DNA from: an uncultured Lachnospiraceae bacterium
Lineage (GTDB): Bacteria; Bacillota; Clostridia; Lachnospirales; Lachnospiraceae
Direction of reading: 5' to 3'
Assembly (NCBI GenBank): GCA_947652735.1
Contig: CANTEG010000012.1
Location: forward strand, 19,440 to 83,439
Length of the DNA stretch: 64,000 bases
Positions 27,415 to 36,474 of the stretch are shown piece by piece. Numbering within the stretch: the first letter of the stretch is position 1; each line of letters begins with the position of its first letter. The notes under the pieces were generated by a model that made no database searches, was not told the origin of the DNA, and worked only from the letters and a program-made list of their open reading frames with translations. The position numbers and the translations under genes were made by a program.

Positions 27415-28587
27415 ATGAAATTAAATATATGTATATGGGATAGCATTAATTTAGGCATTGATAAAATTAAAAATTATCTGAACATGGATAATGTTAATAT
27501 AGTTGCAGAGGTAAATAATACTGAGTCAGACCGATATGTAGAAATTCAACAAATGGGAACAGTTCCCAATGTGGATTATTATTTAGTGTTTGAATGGAAC
27601 TGTCACAGTAAGGTAAAAAGAGTAGTTGAATTGCTGAAACTGAATACAGACAAGGTTCTATATTATGATTTGTCAGCTCCCCGCACAACGTTATACGCCC
27701 TGTATGAAAATGTGGATTCATACTGTATCTTTCAAAAATCTGTAACAAGATATTTTGATGTATTTAATCAAAGTCTGACAAACAAATATTTGACCTGTAC
27801 TGTAGAGGGGGTGTCCTATATTGGTGATATCCATGACGCTACCATTATGCTCAGCATGTATGTTTCAGGAGAAAATTGGGCAGGTGATACAATGCGTCAA
27901 TTTTTTAGACTGGCACAAAAATTTTATTCTGTGGAATGCGGTAAAGAGGGAATCTTTTGTGATATAGGTGCAAATATAGGAACAACCTGTATATATTTTA
28001 AAAAGAAGCTTGACCCCAATGTTAAAATATTAGCGTTCGAGCCCTCAAAAGAAAACTTTAAGATGTTAAAAATGAATATGCTTTTGAATGACATAGGTGA
28101 CTCTGAGGCAACTCTTGTCCCTATGGGAGTGTCAGATGTTCATAGCCAATATCAGATTTCTTATGTTTCGTATAACCCGGGTGGGACATCCCTGCATGAG
28201 GCAGATGATGAGGGTGTGGAAAATGCTTCTACGGTAGAGGCAATTCCTTTTGATGATTATGTGGAAGAAAATAACATTGATATAAGCAGGATTAAATATA
28301 TATGGGTAGACACAGAGGGCTTTGAGGGAGCTTTTCTAAATGGTGCAAAAAAAACATTAAGTCAGCTTGATGTACCTGTTATCATGGAATTTACACCTAA
28401 GCTTTTATGCCAAAATGATGCCGAAGGTAAGTTCATGGATGCTGTAGAAGCTTTGTATGCATCGTATATCATAATGGAAGATGAAACGGAAACCATACAT
28501 CCTGTATCAGAACTAAGGGAATATTTTGGAAATGATAGTGAGATACAATTTGATATCTTTATGTTAAAAGGGGAGAAACACCATTGA
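27415..28587 (+). CDS. FkbM-family methyltransferase, divergent third copy
   Basis: A 390-residue protein. The N-terminal 170 residues begin MKLNICIWDSINLGI and have no family I recognise. The C-terminal half is an FkbM methyltransferase: GIFCDIGANIGTTCIYF (motif I near residue 183), ILAFEPSKENFKMLKMN, and IKYIWVDTEGFEGAFLNGA. It is clearly less similar to the 18108/19306 pair than these are to each other. Being downstream of a glycosyltransferase by 17 bases, it probably methylates a sugar in the same glycan. Confidence 0.78.
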   Translation: MKLNICIWDSINLGIDKIKNYLNMDNVNIVAEVNNTESDRYVEIQQMGTVPNVDYYLVFEWNCHSKVKRVVELLKLNTDKVLYYDLSAPRTTLYALYENVDSYCIFQKSVTRYFDVFNQSLTNKYLTCTVEGVSYIGDIHDATIMLSMYVSGENWAGDTMRQFFRLAQKFYSVECGKEGIFCDIGANIGTTCIYFKKKLDPNVKILAFEPSKENFKMLKMNMLLNDIGDSEATLVPMGVSDVHSQYQISYVSYNPGGTSLHEADDEGVENASTVEAIPFDDYVEENNIDISRIKYIWVDTEGFEGAFLNGAKKTLSQLDVPVIMEFTPKLLCQNDAEGKFMDAVEALYASYIIMEDETETIHPVSELREYFGNDSEIQFDIFMLKGEKHH

Positions 28588-28670
28588 ACTTCCCGTTGAT
28601 TAAAGAATAGTGAAATGATAAAATAATTACATGTTACATATATTTGAGATAACGGAGGAGGCAATAGGAA

Positions 28671-29879
28671 ATGTTTGACTTGAGCCAGTTTGTTGCTGAA
28701 AATGTTATAAAACGTGACACAAGCTTATTTGAAGAAGATATTAAAGCAAACAGGGATGTGCTTTCCCAAAAAATTGAAGGCAAATCTGTACTGGTTATCG
28801 GGGGAGCTGGCAGTATTGGAAGCTCATTTGTTAAAGCTGTGCTGCCATTTAAACCGGAAACAATGATAGTTGTGGATATTAACGAAAATGGTCTGGCGGA
28901 GCTTACGAGAGATTTGCGTTCCATGAGAGGTATGTTTGTTCCAGAAGATTACATACCATATCCAATGGATTTTGCATCTGCCGTATTTGAAAAAATGTTT
29001 CGGGCACGCGGCGGTTTTGATATTGTTGCAAATTTTTCCGCCCATAAGCATGTGCGTTCTGAAAAGGACATTTATTCCATTGAGGCAATGCTTCAAAATA
29101 ATGTACTTCATGCAAAAAAGCTTCTTGATTTATTGGCTGAGTTTCCACCTGAAGAATATTTTTGTGTATCTACCGACAAGGCTGCTAATCCCGTAAATAT
29201 TATGGGTGCAAGCAAGCGGGTTATGGAGGATGTTATTTTTAGCTATTCAGATAAGTTCCCTGTCAAAACGGCGCGATTTGCAAACGTCGTATTTTCAAAT
29301 GGCTCTTTACCAGCAGGATTTTTGGCACGTATTTCCAAGCTGCAGCCGTTGAGCGCACCGTATGACGTGAGGCGCTATTTTGTCTCCCTTGAGGAAAGTG
29401 GTCAAATATGTATGCTCGCGTGTATGCTGGGAAGTAACAGGGAGATATTTTTTCCAAAGCTGGAAGATGAGCAGATGATGACCTTTGATGTTATCGCTGA
29501 AAAGCTTTTGCAGGAACATGGCTTTGAGGTGCTTAAATGTAATTCTGATGATGAGGCAATAGAAAAAGCAGCAGAGTTAAAATCAGGCAGCAGGTTATAT
29601 CCTGTGCATTTTTCCATGTCTGATACATCGGGGGAAAAACCGTACGAGGAGTTTTTTACAGATGTAGAAACCGTTGATATGGACAGGTTCCGTTCATTGG
29701 GTGTGGTGATGGGGAAGGAAGCTCCGGAAAGACAAAGAATTGAAAAATTGTACACAGATTTGACTTATGTGTTTTCAGGCGATAATGCAACAAAAAGTGA
29801 TGTGGTCAGACTTCTTGAAGCATATCTTCCTGAGTTTAAGCATATAGAAGCAGGGAAGTCACTTGACAGTAAAATGTAA
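28671..29879 (+). CDS. UDP-HexNAc 4,6-dehydratase-like protein (FlaA1/PseB/CapD family)
   Basis: A 402-residue SDR protein. It has GGAGSIGSSFVKAVL (about residues 43-57), FSAHKHVRSEKD, and VSTDKAANPVNIMGASKRVME, in which Met replaces the usual catalytic Tyr, as is normal for the FlaA1/PseB/CapD subfamily. It should catalyse the 4,6-dehydration (with or without C5 inversion) of UDP-GlcNAc that opens pseudaminate or legionaminate synthesis. No membrane segments are present, so it is the soluble short form. It heads the run pseF-pseI-pseH-like-pseG, with one unknown small gene between. A matching C4-aminotransferase (PseC) is not adjacent. Confidence 0.82.
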   Translation: MFDLSQFVAENVIKRDTSLFEEDIKANRDVLSQKIEGKSVLVIGGAGSIGSSFVKAVLPFKPETMIVVDINENGLAELTRDLRSMRGMFVPEDYIPYPMDFASAVFEKMFRARGGFDIVANFSAHKHVRSEKDIYSIEAMLQNNVLHAKKLLDLLAEFPPEEYFCVSTDKAANPVNIMGASKRVMEDVIFSYSDKFPVKTARFANVVFSNGSLPAGFLARISKLQPLSAPYDVRRYFVSLEESGQICMLACMLGSNREIFFPKLEDEQMMTFDVIAEKLLQEHGFEVLKCNSDDEAIEKAAELKSGSRLYPVHFSMSDTSGEKPYEEFFTDVETVDMDRFRSLGVVMGKEAPERQRIEKLYTDLTYVFSGDNATKSDVVRLLEAYLPEFKHIEAGKSLDSKM

Positions 29880-29950
29880 AAATATATTAAATGGGTGTGG
29901 GCTATGCACGATAAATATAGATTGATGTTTACAGATTAGGAGGATTGGTT

Positions 29951-30322
29951 ATGGACAACAACAGAAGTGAACAGGTTGAGGCTTTAAAAGTATTACAGGA
30001 GTTTAACGGACGTTTAATCAGTAACATGAAAACTCTTGTAAATGAACTGTCGGGAAAACGTCTGGAGGATACTGACAAGCTTTTGAAGTCAGTGGTTGAC
30101 GCACTTAATTGGGAAATTCAGGTTGTTAACGGAACGCTGGATGTTTTAAATGAAGGAATAACAAGGGTTGATAAAGAGGTCTTTAACAAGACGATAAGCT
30201 TGTTGAGTGACGCCATTTCGTCAGGAGTTGACAGCAAAATGGCAGAGCAGTTTGGCAATGTAATTAATGTGTTTGAAGGCTTGGACTCGGCTGTTAAAGA
30301 GGTTGTTAGCGGTCAGGAATAA
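29951..30322 (+). CDS. Small helical protein of unknown function in the pseudaminate operon
   Basis: A 123-residue, almost wholly helical soluble protein beginning MDNNRSEQVEALKVLQEF. It has no cysteine, no signal peptide, and heptad-like spacing of hydrophobic residues (LKSVVDALNWEIQVVNGTLDVL) suggesting a coiled coil. I do not recognise the family. TAGGAGG stands eight bases before the ATG at 29951, and an upstream in-frame TTG is unlikely. It is placed between the dehydratase and pseF. A chaperone or scaffold function would fit, but nothing in the sequence shows it. Confidence 0.7.
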   Translation: MDNNRSEQVEALKVLQEFNGRLISNMKTLVNELSGKRLEDTDKLLKSVVDALNWEIQVVNGTLDVLNEGITRVDKEVFNKTISLLSDAISSGVDSKMAEQFGNVINVFEGLDSAVKEVVSGQE

Positions 30323-30358
30323 TATGGTTTAGATTAAGAGTGCTATAGGAGAACGTGA

Positions 30359-31060
30359 ATGGGACAGGCAATTGCAATTATAACGGCAAGGGGAGGAAGT
30401 AAAAGAATACCGCGCAAGAACATTAGGGAATTTTGCGGAAAGCCTATTATAGCATATTCCATTGAAGCGGCATTAGAAAGCAAGGCGTTTGACGAGGTGA
30501 TGGTGTCTACGGATGATGCGGAGATTGCTGAAATTGCAAAAAAATACGGAGCTGAGGTTCCTTTTTACCGAAGCAGTGCTGCTGCCAATGATTTTGCAAC
30601 TACGGCAGATGTATTGACAGAGGTACTGAATCAATATGAGAAACTGGGACGTTCCTTTGAGAGAGGGTGCTGCATTTATCCCACAGCTCCCTTTGTCACA
30701 GCGCAGAAGCTATATGATGCGATGAATAGATTAAGTGAAGATGTGGATACGGTGCTTCCTGTTACTGCGTATTCATTTCCGCCTTTGCGGGGTGTTGTTA
30801 TAGAAGATGGCATGGTAAGGCAGAGGTGGCCGGAGTATTTTAAGATGCGGTCACAGGACTTAGAACAGATTTACCACGATGTGGGGCAGTTTTACTGCTT
30901 TTGGGTTGATGCGTTTTTAAAGTCGGGCGTGTTAGTTGGGGAAAGAACGGCACCTTATGTTGTTTCAGGGTTAGAGGTTCAGGATATAGATAATGAGGAG
31001 GATTGGACTCTGGCAGAGCTTAAATACATGTATTTGAGACAGCGGCAGCCGGAAGTTTAA
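30359..31060 (+). CDS. pseF: Pseudaminic acid cytidylyltransferase
   Basis: Makes CMP-pseudaminate. The 233-residue protein starts with IAIITARGGSKRIPRKNI, the cytidylyltransferase signature, and has CCIYPTAPFVTAQKL near residue 103 and SQDLEQIYHDVGQFYCF. The YPTAPF and GQFY segments separate PseF from NeuA-type enzymes and differ from the paralogue at 1567. The gene order pseF-pseI-GNAT-pseG immediately downstream supports the assignment. TAGGAGA precedes the ATG. Confidence 0.9.
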   Translation: MGQAIAIITARGGSKRIPRKNIREFCGKPIIAYSIEAALESKAFDEVMVSTDDAEIAEIAKKYGAEVPFYRSSAAANDFATTADVLTEVLNQYEKLGRSFERGCCIYPTAPFVTAQKLYDAMNRLSEDVDTVLPVTAYSFPPLRGVVIEDGMVRQRWPEYFKMRSQDLEQIYHDVGQFYCFWVDAFLKSGVLVGERTAPYVVSGLEVQDIDNEEDWTLAELKYMYLRQRQPEV

Positions 31061-31068
31061 AGTAAAGG

Positions 31069-32091
31069 ATGATATTTGGCAAGGATACAAGCAAAGCATA
31101 TATTATTGCTGAAATGTCTGCAAATCATGCGGGGGATTATAAACGGGCAGAAGAAATTGTTTATGCCGCCAAGGAGGCAGGAGCAGACTGTATAAAGGTA
31201 CAGACATATACGGCAGATACGTTGACTATAGACTGCTCCAATGAATATTTTCATATTCAGGATGGTACATGGAAGGACGAAAACCTGTATCAACTATATC
31301 AAAAGGCATATACTCCGTGGGAGTGGCAGCCAAAGCTGAAGGAGCTGGCAGATAAATTGCAAATTGACTTTTTGTCTACTCCTTTTGACAAAACCTCTGT
31401 AGATTTTTTGGAGGAAATGGGACTGGAATTTTATAAAATTGCATCCTTTGAGTTAGTAGACATTCCTTTAATCAGATACATAGCTTCTAAGAATAAACCG
31501 ATAATTTTATCTACAGGAATGGGAACCATAGAGGAAGTTGGGGAAGCTGTGGATGCCATAAGGGAATACCATAATTGTATAACATTATTAAGATGTGCAA
31601 GTGCATATCCGGCAGTTACTGACGAGATGAATCTCCTGACAATTCGGGATATGAGAGAAAGGTTTGGCACGCAGGTGGGTTTGTCTGACCACTCAATGGG
31701 TTCTTTGGGGGCGGTTACTGCAGTGGCTTTAGGTGCATCTGTTATCGAAAAACATTTTTGTATGAGCCGTTCCATAGATAATCCTGACTCCTCCTTTTCC
31801 ATGGAGCCGGCGGAGTTTAGGCAAATGGTTTTGGATATCCGTGATGTGGAAAAGGCAATGGGGACGATAAGCTATGGACCTACTTCCCAGGAGAAGGGAA
31901 ATGTTATCTTTCGACGCTCCATATTTGCTGTAAGGGATATTCGTGAGGGAGAGCTATTGACAGAGGAAAATATTCGGGTTATCAGACCTGGATATGGACT
32001 TAAGCCTAAGTTTTATAATGAGGTTTTAGGTAAAAGGGTTAAGACAGATATTGCATTTGGAACACCTTTAAATTGGAATATGATGGAATAG
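31069..32091 (+). CDS. pseI: Pseudaminic acid synthase
   Basis: Condenses phosphoenolpyruvate with the 2,4-diacetamido-2,4,6-trideoxy-altrose freed by PseG. The 340-residue protein has the NeuB-family barrel (AYIIAEMSANHAGDYKRAEEIV, then KVQTYTADTLTID, then VIEKHFCMSRSIDNPDSSFSMEP) and a C-terminal SAF domain from about residue 285 (VRDIREGELLTEENI). The KVQTYTADT and SMEP elements are typical of PseI. AAAGG directly abuts the ATG, an unusually short spacing, so initiation may depend on coupling to pseF, whose stop is 9 bases upstream. Confidence 0.9.
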   Translation: MIFGKDTSKAYIIAEMSANHAGDYKRAEEIVYAAKEAGADCIKVQTYTADTLTIDCSNEYFHIQDGTWKDENLYQLYQKAYTPWEWQPKLKELADKLQIDFLSTPFDKTSVDFLEEMGLEFYKIASFELVDIPLIRYIASKNKPIILSTGMGTIEEVGEAVDAIREYHNCITLLRCASAYPAVTDEMNLLTIRDMRERFGTQVGLSDHSMGSLGAVTAVALGASVIEKHFCMSRSIDNPDSSFSMEPAEFRQMVLDIRDVEKAMGTISYGPTSQEKGNVIFRRSIFAVRDIREGELLTEENIRVIRPGYGLKPKFYNEVLGKRVKTDIAFGTPLNWNMME

Positions 32092-32106
32092 TAATGGGAG
32101 GCTTAT

Positions 32107-32568
32107 ATGAATAGCGGAGGGAAATTGCGTCCGGTAAACCAAGCAGATATAGAATTATTATTTGGCTGGGCCAATGACCCTGTTACGAGAAAGTATTCAT
32201 TTTCAACTGATTTTATTTCATGGGAACAGCATGTGAACTGGTTTGCAGGCATGATGGAAGATGCGGATACACTTCAGTACATATATGAATATCAGGGCAT
32301 AGCTTTGGGGCAAATACGACTTACAGTGAGTGGAGATATTGCCGAAGAAGGGTTCAGCGTAGCTCCTGAAGCAAGGGGAATGGGACATGGTGTTTCCATG
32401 TTACGTTTGTTGTATAATGAGGTTAAGGAACAGCATAAAAATATTAAAATGCTTTATGCCCGAGTTAAGCCAGAGAATATAGCATCAAAGAAATCATTTA
32501 TTAAAAGCGGGCATATGGAAAAAGAACGGACAACAGCTTATATTTTGTATGAGCTTACAATAGAGTGA
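32107..32568 (+). CDS. pseH: GNAT N-acetyltransferase, PseH-like
   Basis: A 153-residue GNAT protein, probably the acetyl-CoA-dependent N-acetyltransferase that acts on the 4-amino group of the UDP-altrosamine intermediate. The start LRPVNQADIELLFGWANDPVTRKYSF and the acetyl-CoA loop VAPEARGMGHGVSMLRL near residue 90 are visible, followed by YARVKPENIASKKSFIKSG. GGGAGG lies about eight bases before the ATG. Its place between pseI and pseG supports PseH rather than a ribosomal-protein acetyltransferase. Confidence 0.82.
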   Translation: MNSGGKLRPVNQADIELLFGWANDPVTRKYSFSTDFISWEQHVNWFAGMMEDADTLQYIYEYQGIALGQIRLTVSGDIAEEGFSVAPEARGMGHGVSMLRLLYNEVKEQHKNIKMLYARVKPENIASKKSFIKSGHMEKERTTAYILYELTIE

Positions 32569-32602
32569 GATTATATTGGAATTGAGCGGCAGGTACAAGG
32601 GC

Positions 32603-33637
32603 ATGTTAGGTATACGGGTGGATGCAGACAATAAAATAGGAACAGGTCATATGATGCGTTGTCTTGCCATAGCAGATGAAGCAAGAAGACAGGGACATGA
32701 AGTTTTATTCATCTGTTCCATAGATGGGGATTCCTATATGATAGAGCAGGCAGGCTTCAGGTTGGAGCTTATGTCTACAGGGCAAACTCAGTCTTTGGGG
32801 GAATGTGCACTTATAGGAGATGTACTAAGACGGTTTAATATATCGACGCTTTTGATAGACTCTTATTTTGTTACGCCAGAATATATGGAGTGCTGCCGTG
32901 CATACTGCAAGACAGTATATATTGATGATTTACATGAAAAAATCTGGCCATGTGATGTGCTTATCAATTATTCAAATTATTCAGAGTGTTTTCATTATCA
33001 GGAAGAATATCCAACAACAAAATTGCTCCTTGGATGCAGGTATGTTCCGTTAAAAAAAATATTTAGCCATGTAAATAGGGAAATACGAGAAAACATTTCA
33101 GAAATTCTTGTCCTGACAGGAGGCACGGATCCGTTTCATTTTGCAAGGGAGCTGATGGCTAGGATATTTTCGGAGAATGGAGCTGTGGTTCGAAATTCCT
33201 GTACAAAAAAGAAACATTATACAGTGGTATGCGGTGTTTATAATGAAGACAGATGGCTGCTTGAACAGATGGCAAGTGATAACTCACAGTTGGATGTTCT
33301 TTTTAATGTTCAGAATATGGGGCAACTGATGGAGCAGGCGGATATCGCAGTCACAGCAGGCGGAACGACAATGTATGAGTTGGCAGCATGTGGCACACCG
33401 TCTATATGTTATTCATTTGTAGATAATCAGTTACAAAATACAAAGAGCTTTGCTGATAGCGGATATATGCTTTATGCAGGCGATTTACGGAAACATGATG
33501 TTGTGCAGTCTGTTTTAGAGGACATTGATATTTTAGCAAATAGTCAGGAACTTAGAAAGGGGATGTCATCTCGTTTGCAGGATTTGGTAGATGGAAACGG
33601 AGCACAAAGGCTGGTAAAGGCGTTGATGGAAGAATGA
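32603..33637 (+). CDS. pseG: UDP-2,4-diacetamido-2,4,6-trideoxy-L-altrose hydrolase
   Basis: Cleaves UDP from the bacillosamine-like altrose sugar before condensation by PseI. It is a GT-B fold hydrolase of about 344 residues. The N-terminus IRVDADNKIGTGHMMRCLAIA (with the catalytic-type His of GxGHxMRC), LIDSY near residue 90, ILVLTGGTDPFH near 170, and VTAGGTTMYELAACGTPSICY near 250 are family signatures. I prefer the ATG at 32603 because PseG proteins start close to this motif; an in-frame TTG at 32576 adds nine residues. It is the last gene of the glycan island. Confidence 0.88.
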   Translation: MLGIRVDADNKIGTGHMMRCLAIADEARRQGHEVLFICSIDGDSYMIEQAGFRLELMSTGQTQSLGECALIGDVLRRFNISTLLIDSYFVTPEYMECCRAYCKTVYIDDLHEKIWPCDVLINYSNYSECFHYQEEYPTTKLLLGCRYVPLKKIFSHVNREIRENISEILVLTGGTDPFHFARELMARIFSENGAVVRNSCTKKKHYTVVCGVYNEDRWLLEQMASDNSQLDVLFNVQNMGQLMEQADIAVTAGGTTMYELAACGTPSICYSFVDNQLQNTKSFADSGYMLYAGDLRKHDVVQSVLEDIDILANSQELRKGMSSRLQDLVDGNGAQRLVKALMEE

Positions 33638-33748
33638 TTTAGTTGATTTAATGTGAAAGACAGACATTAACACATATTTGCCGAATTAGGATTTAAACCT
33701 TATTCTTCATGCATATATTATATTAACATGCCCTTTAAGGAGCACGAA

Positions 33749-34867
33749 ATGATTTATGTAGTAAGTTATGGAGATACGCTGTACAGCATTGCGCGTGCCT
33801 ACAATACCACACCGCAAGAGCTTGCCTATAATAACCAGATTGCGGAGGGGCAGCCGCTAGTTGTGGGTCAGGCACTTTATATTTTGCCCCAGAATGGTAA
33901 TCAGGTTCAGAACAATGGCAAACGGTATTTTGGCTATGCCTATCCATATATCAGGGAAGAAGTTTTAAGAGAGTGTTTGTTGTACATGCAGGCACTCTAT
34001 ATTTTTTCTTACGGGTTTACCACAAGCGGGGAGCTAATCGCTATAGATGATGAACGGCTGATTCGGACTGCGGAGGAGTTTGGAGCAGAGCCTGTGTTGG
34101 TTTTAACACCATTTTCCGAGGGCGGGACATTTAACAATCAGTTGGTAAATGCCCTGCTGCAAAATGAAAATGTACAGCAAAGGATAATTCAGAACCTGCT
34201 GACTGTCATGCGGCAGAAACGGTATGCAGGAGTTGATGTGGATTTTGAATATGTACTTGCGACGGACAGGGATGCGTATGTGGCATTTATTGAGCGTCTG
34301 ACCACGGAGATGAATGCCAATGGTTTTTACGTCACAATAGCGTTGCCGCCTAAGGTATCAGATGATCAGCCGGGGCTTCTGTACGAGGGCGTGGATTATG
34401 CAGGGCTTGGCGCGGCTGCCAATCAGGTGCTGCTTATGACGTATGAGTGGGGATACACCTATAGTACACCGCAGGCAGTAGCACCGATTCCAAGTGTGCG
34501 GCGGGTGTTGGATTATGGAGTTTCCCGAATTCCGGCAAATAAAATTTATATGGGTCTGCCAAACTATGGCTATGACTGGCCGCTGCCGCATGTACAGGGC
34601 GTGACAAGGGCAACCAGTATCGGAAATATACAGGCAGTGGAGATTGCAGCGGCAAATGGTGCGGTCATTCGGTACGATGATGTTGCCCAGTCACCGTTCT
34701 TTAATTACATGTCAGAAGGCATTTCCCATGAAGTGTGGTTTGAGGATGTAAGGAGCATGCAGGTGCGTTTTGAGATAATCGAAGAGTATGGATTTTTAGG
34801 CGGTGGCTACTGGAATCTGATGCGTCCGTTCAGACCGAACTGGCTGTTGCAGAGGTATGGTGCGTAA
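33749..34867 (+). CDS. LysM plus GH18 cortical-type peptidoglycan hydrolase (SleL/YaaH-like)
   Basis: A 372-residue protein with one N-terminal LysM domain (VVSYGDTLYSIARAYNTTPQEL, residues 4-46, ending YILP) and a GH18 barrel. The catalytic motif reads YAGVDVDFEY near residue 163, with the acid Glu intact, and YMGLPNYGYDW and GGGYWNL follow. This layout is that of spore-cortex-lytic N-acetylglucosaminidases such as SleL/YaaH, and it supports a spore-forming host. There is no signal peptide, which is usual for enzymes packed into the spore coat. The ATG at 33749 has AAGGAG six bases upstream; an ATG at 33728 is in frame but lacks one. Confidence 0.85.
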   Translation: MIYVVSYGDTLYSIARAYNTTPQELAYNNQIAEGQPLVVGQALYILPQNGNQVQNNGKRYFGYAYPYIREEVLRECLLYMQALYIFSYGFTTSGELIAIDDERLIRTAEEFGAEPVLVLTPFSEGGTFNNQLVNALLQNENVQQRIIQNLLTVMRQKRYAGVDVDFEYVLATDRDAYVAFIERLTTEMNANGFYVTIALPPKVSDDQPGLLYEGVDYAGLGAAANQVLLMTYEWGYTYSTPQAVAPIPSVRRVLDYGVSRIPANKIYMGLPNYGYDWPLPHVQGVTRATSIGNIQAVEIAAANGAVIRYDDVAQSPFFNYMSEGISHEVWFEDVRSMQVRFEIIEEYGFLGGGYWNLMRPFRPNWLLQRYGA

Positions 34868-34929
34868 TATTCCGTAATGTCGTATTTTCAACGCTTATAT
34901 TTTGGCATGAGAATTGGATGTGTGAAAAT

Positions 34930-34958
34930 GATGATGTGCTTGTTAAAAGCATGTCATC
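34930..34958 (+). terminator. Possible terminator hairpin after the GH18 gene
   Basis: A 12-bp stem with two G-T wobbles (GATGATGTGCTT with AAGCATGTCATC, loop GTTAA) lies in the gap between the GH18 and nitroreductase genes. The downstream T-tract is weak (ATATTTTGT, 12 bases later), so it may instead be an mRNA-stabilising or regulatory hairpin. Confidence 0.4.
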
Positions 34959-35006
34959 GTGGTACGATATTTTGTATAAAATTAAGATATAGCGGAGGGA
35001 TTAAGT

Positions 35007-35534
35007 ATGAGTGAACTGTTGGAACAAATTAAAACAAGAAGAAGCATTCGCAAGTATAAAGCGGATATGATACCACAGGATGTATTAGACCAAATTATCG
35101 AAGCAGGTCTTTATGCGGCAAATGGTATGGGGTATCAGAATACGATTATCATTCAAGTTACGAATAAGGAGCTGCGCGATGAAATCTCAAAGCTGAATTG
35201 TAAGATTGGCGGATGGGAAGATGGCTTTGATCCCTTTTATGGTGCTCCTGCGATGTTAATTGTCCTAGCAAAAAAGGATTGGGCAAATCGTGCGTACGAT
35301 GGAAGTCTTGTTATGGGTAACCTGATGCTTGCCGCCCATGAGCTCGGTATTGGCAGCTGCTGGATTAACAGGGCGAAAGAAGAATTTGAAACAGATTGGG
35401 GAAAGAATTTACTAAAATCACTTGGAATAGAGGAAGCGTATGAGGGAATCGGCCATTGTGCACTTGGCTATGTGGATGGAGACTATCCGCAGCCTCCAAA
35501 AATAAAGGAAAACAGAGTGTTTTATATTAAATAG
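35007..35534 (+). CDS. Nitroreductase-family FMN protein
   Basis: A 175-residue flavoprotein of the small nitroreductase type. The FMN-phosphate loop RRSIRKYKADMIP lies at residues 12-24, AGLYAANGMGYQN at about 33-45, and the C-terminal YEGIGHCALGYVDGDYPQPP closes the fold. LMLAAHELGIGSCWINRAKEEF is the dimer-interface helix region. Such enzymes reduce nitroaromatics or quinones in vitro; the physiological substrate cannot be read from sequence. It appears to be monocistronic, with GCGGAGGG nine bases upstream. Confidence 0.85.
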   Translation: MSELLEQIKTRRSIRKYKADMIPQDVLDQIIEAGLYAANGMGYQNTIIIQVTNKELRDEISKLNCKIGGWEDGFDPFYGAPAMLIVLAKKDWANRAYDGSLVMGNLMLAAHELGIGSCWINRAKEEFETDWGKNLLKSLGIEEAYEGIGHCALGYVDGDYPQPPKIKENRVFYIK

Positions 35535-35626
35535 GGTGAGATATATTTTCTTGCATTTAGTTTTAAATACCTATAAAATGTATAAGTATTTTGCAATTAC
35601 ACGAATTCTTTGATATGGAGGTAATT

Positions 35627-36010
35627 ATGACTGATATGTATGAATATTTCAAAAGTGTGATAGACATGGATACGGCTGCGGTGGTTATATGCAATTTGGA
35701 ACACAATATTATATATATTAATCCTGCCGCATGTGAAAGATATGCAAAATGGGGAGGGGCTTCCCTGCTTGGGAAGAATCTCCTTGCGTGCCATAATGCT
35801 AAGTCTCAGGAGATGATTAAAAAGGTTGTAGCGTGGTTTTGGGAAGCTGATACAAACAATATCATACATACGTTTTTTAATGAAAAAGAAAATAAGGATG
35901 TATATATGGTGGCTTTGAGGGATGAAAACCGAAAACTGATTGGCTACTATGAGAAGCACGAGTACCGTAACCGTGAGACGATGAAGCTATATGACGGAAT
36001 TAATGTTTAA
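35627..36010 (+). CDS. PAS-domain protein
   Basis: A 127-residue protein consisting of a single PAS domain. VIDMDTAAVVICNLEHNIIYINPAACERY is the N-terminal PAS strand/helix, and LLGKNLLACHNAKSQEMIKKVV and VYMVALRDENRKLIGYYEKH complete the fold. There is no output domain, so it may sense a small ligand or redox state and act by protein contact. Single-PAS proteins of this form occur widely in Lachnospiraceae. The chosen ATG has GGAGG six bases upstream. The next gene is a lipoprotein 17 bases downstream. Confidence 0.75.
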   Translation: MTDMYEYFKSVIDMDTAAVVICNLEHNIIYINPAACERYAKWGGASLLGKNLLACHNAKSQEMIKKVVAWFWEADTNNIIHTFFNEKENKDVYMVALRDENRKLIGYYEKHEYRNRETMKLYDGINV

Positions 36011-36027
36011 GAAAAGGAGGTGGGATG

Positions 36028-36390
36028 ATGTTAAAGAAAAAAATATATGTATTTTTGATTGTATGTGTTTGTTTTTTGTGCGGCTGCGGTTCGGGTAAAA
36101 AAGAAGTCAGCCAAGAGGATATGGCAAAGCTCTGTAATACCTGGCAGAAGGTCAGCGGTGACATGACAACAACATATACAATAAAATCAGATGGTACATA
36201 TACCGAGCAGTCATCTGCTACTGGCGATGTGCCTGTTAGTGTGACTATCTCAGGGACATATAAGTATGATGGAAAAACCATTACATTTGAAAGCAGTGAC
36301 GGATTATCATATTCTTTTGATGTGTCCTTTGACGGTGAAGACCTGATATTTGAACATAATGGATACCAAAACAGATATTCTAAAAGGTAG
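36028..36390 (+). CDS. Small lipoprotein with lipocalin-like repeat
   Basis: A 120-residue lipoprotein. The signal peptide LKKKIYVFLIVCVCFLCGCG ends in a lipobox (FLCGC), so the mature N-terminal Cys should be lipid-anchored on the outer face of the membrane. The mature part has beta-rich segments (TTTYTIKSDGTYTEQSS, then GTYKYDGKTITFES, then FDGEDLIFEHNGY) of the kind seen in lipocalin-like DUF proteins of Firmicutes. Function is unknown. ATGs at 36025 and 36028 are both usable; the second gives better spacing to AGGAGG. Confidence 0.7.
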   Translation: MLKKKIYVFLIVCVCFLCGCGSGKKEVSQEDMAKLCNTWQKVSGDMTTTYTIKSDGTYTEQSSATGDVPVSVTISGTYKYDGKTITFESSDGLSYSFDVSFDGEDLIFEHNGYQNRYSKR

Positions 36391-36474
36391 AAGTAAAAGA
36401 GTATCAGGCATTAAAAACATATAAATCTTGGAAAAATGAAATTGAATTATACTTGAGAAAGGGGAGCATTCATT

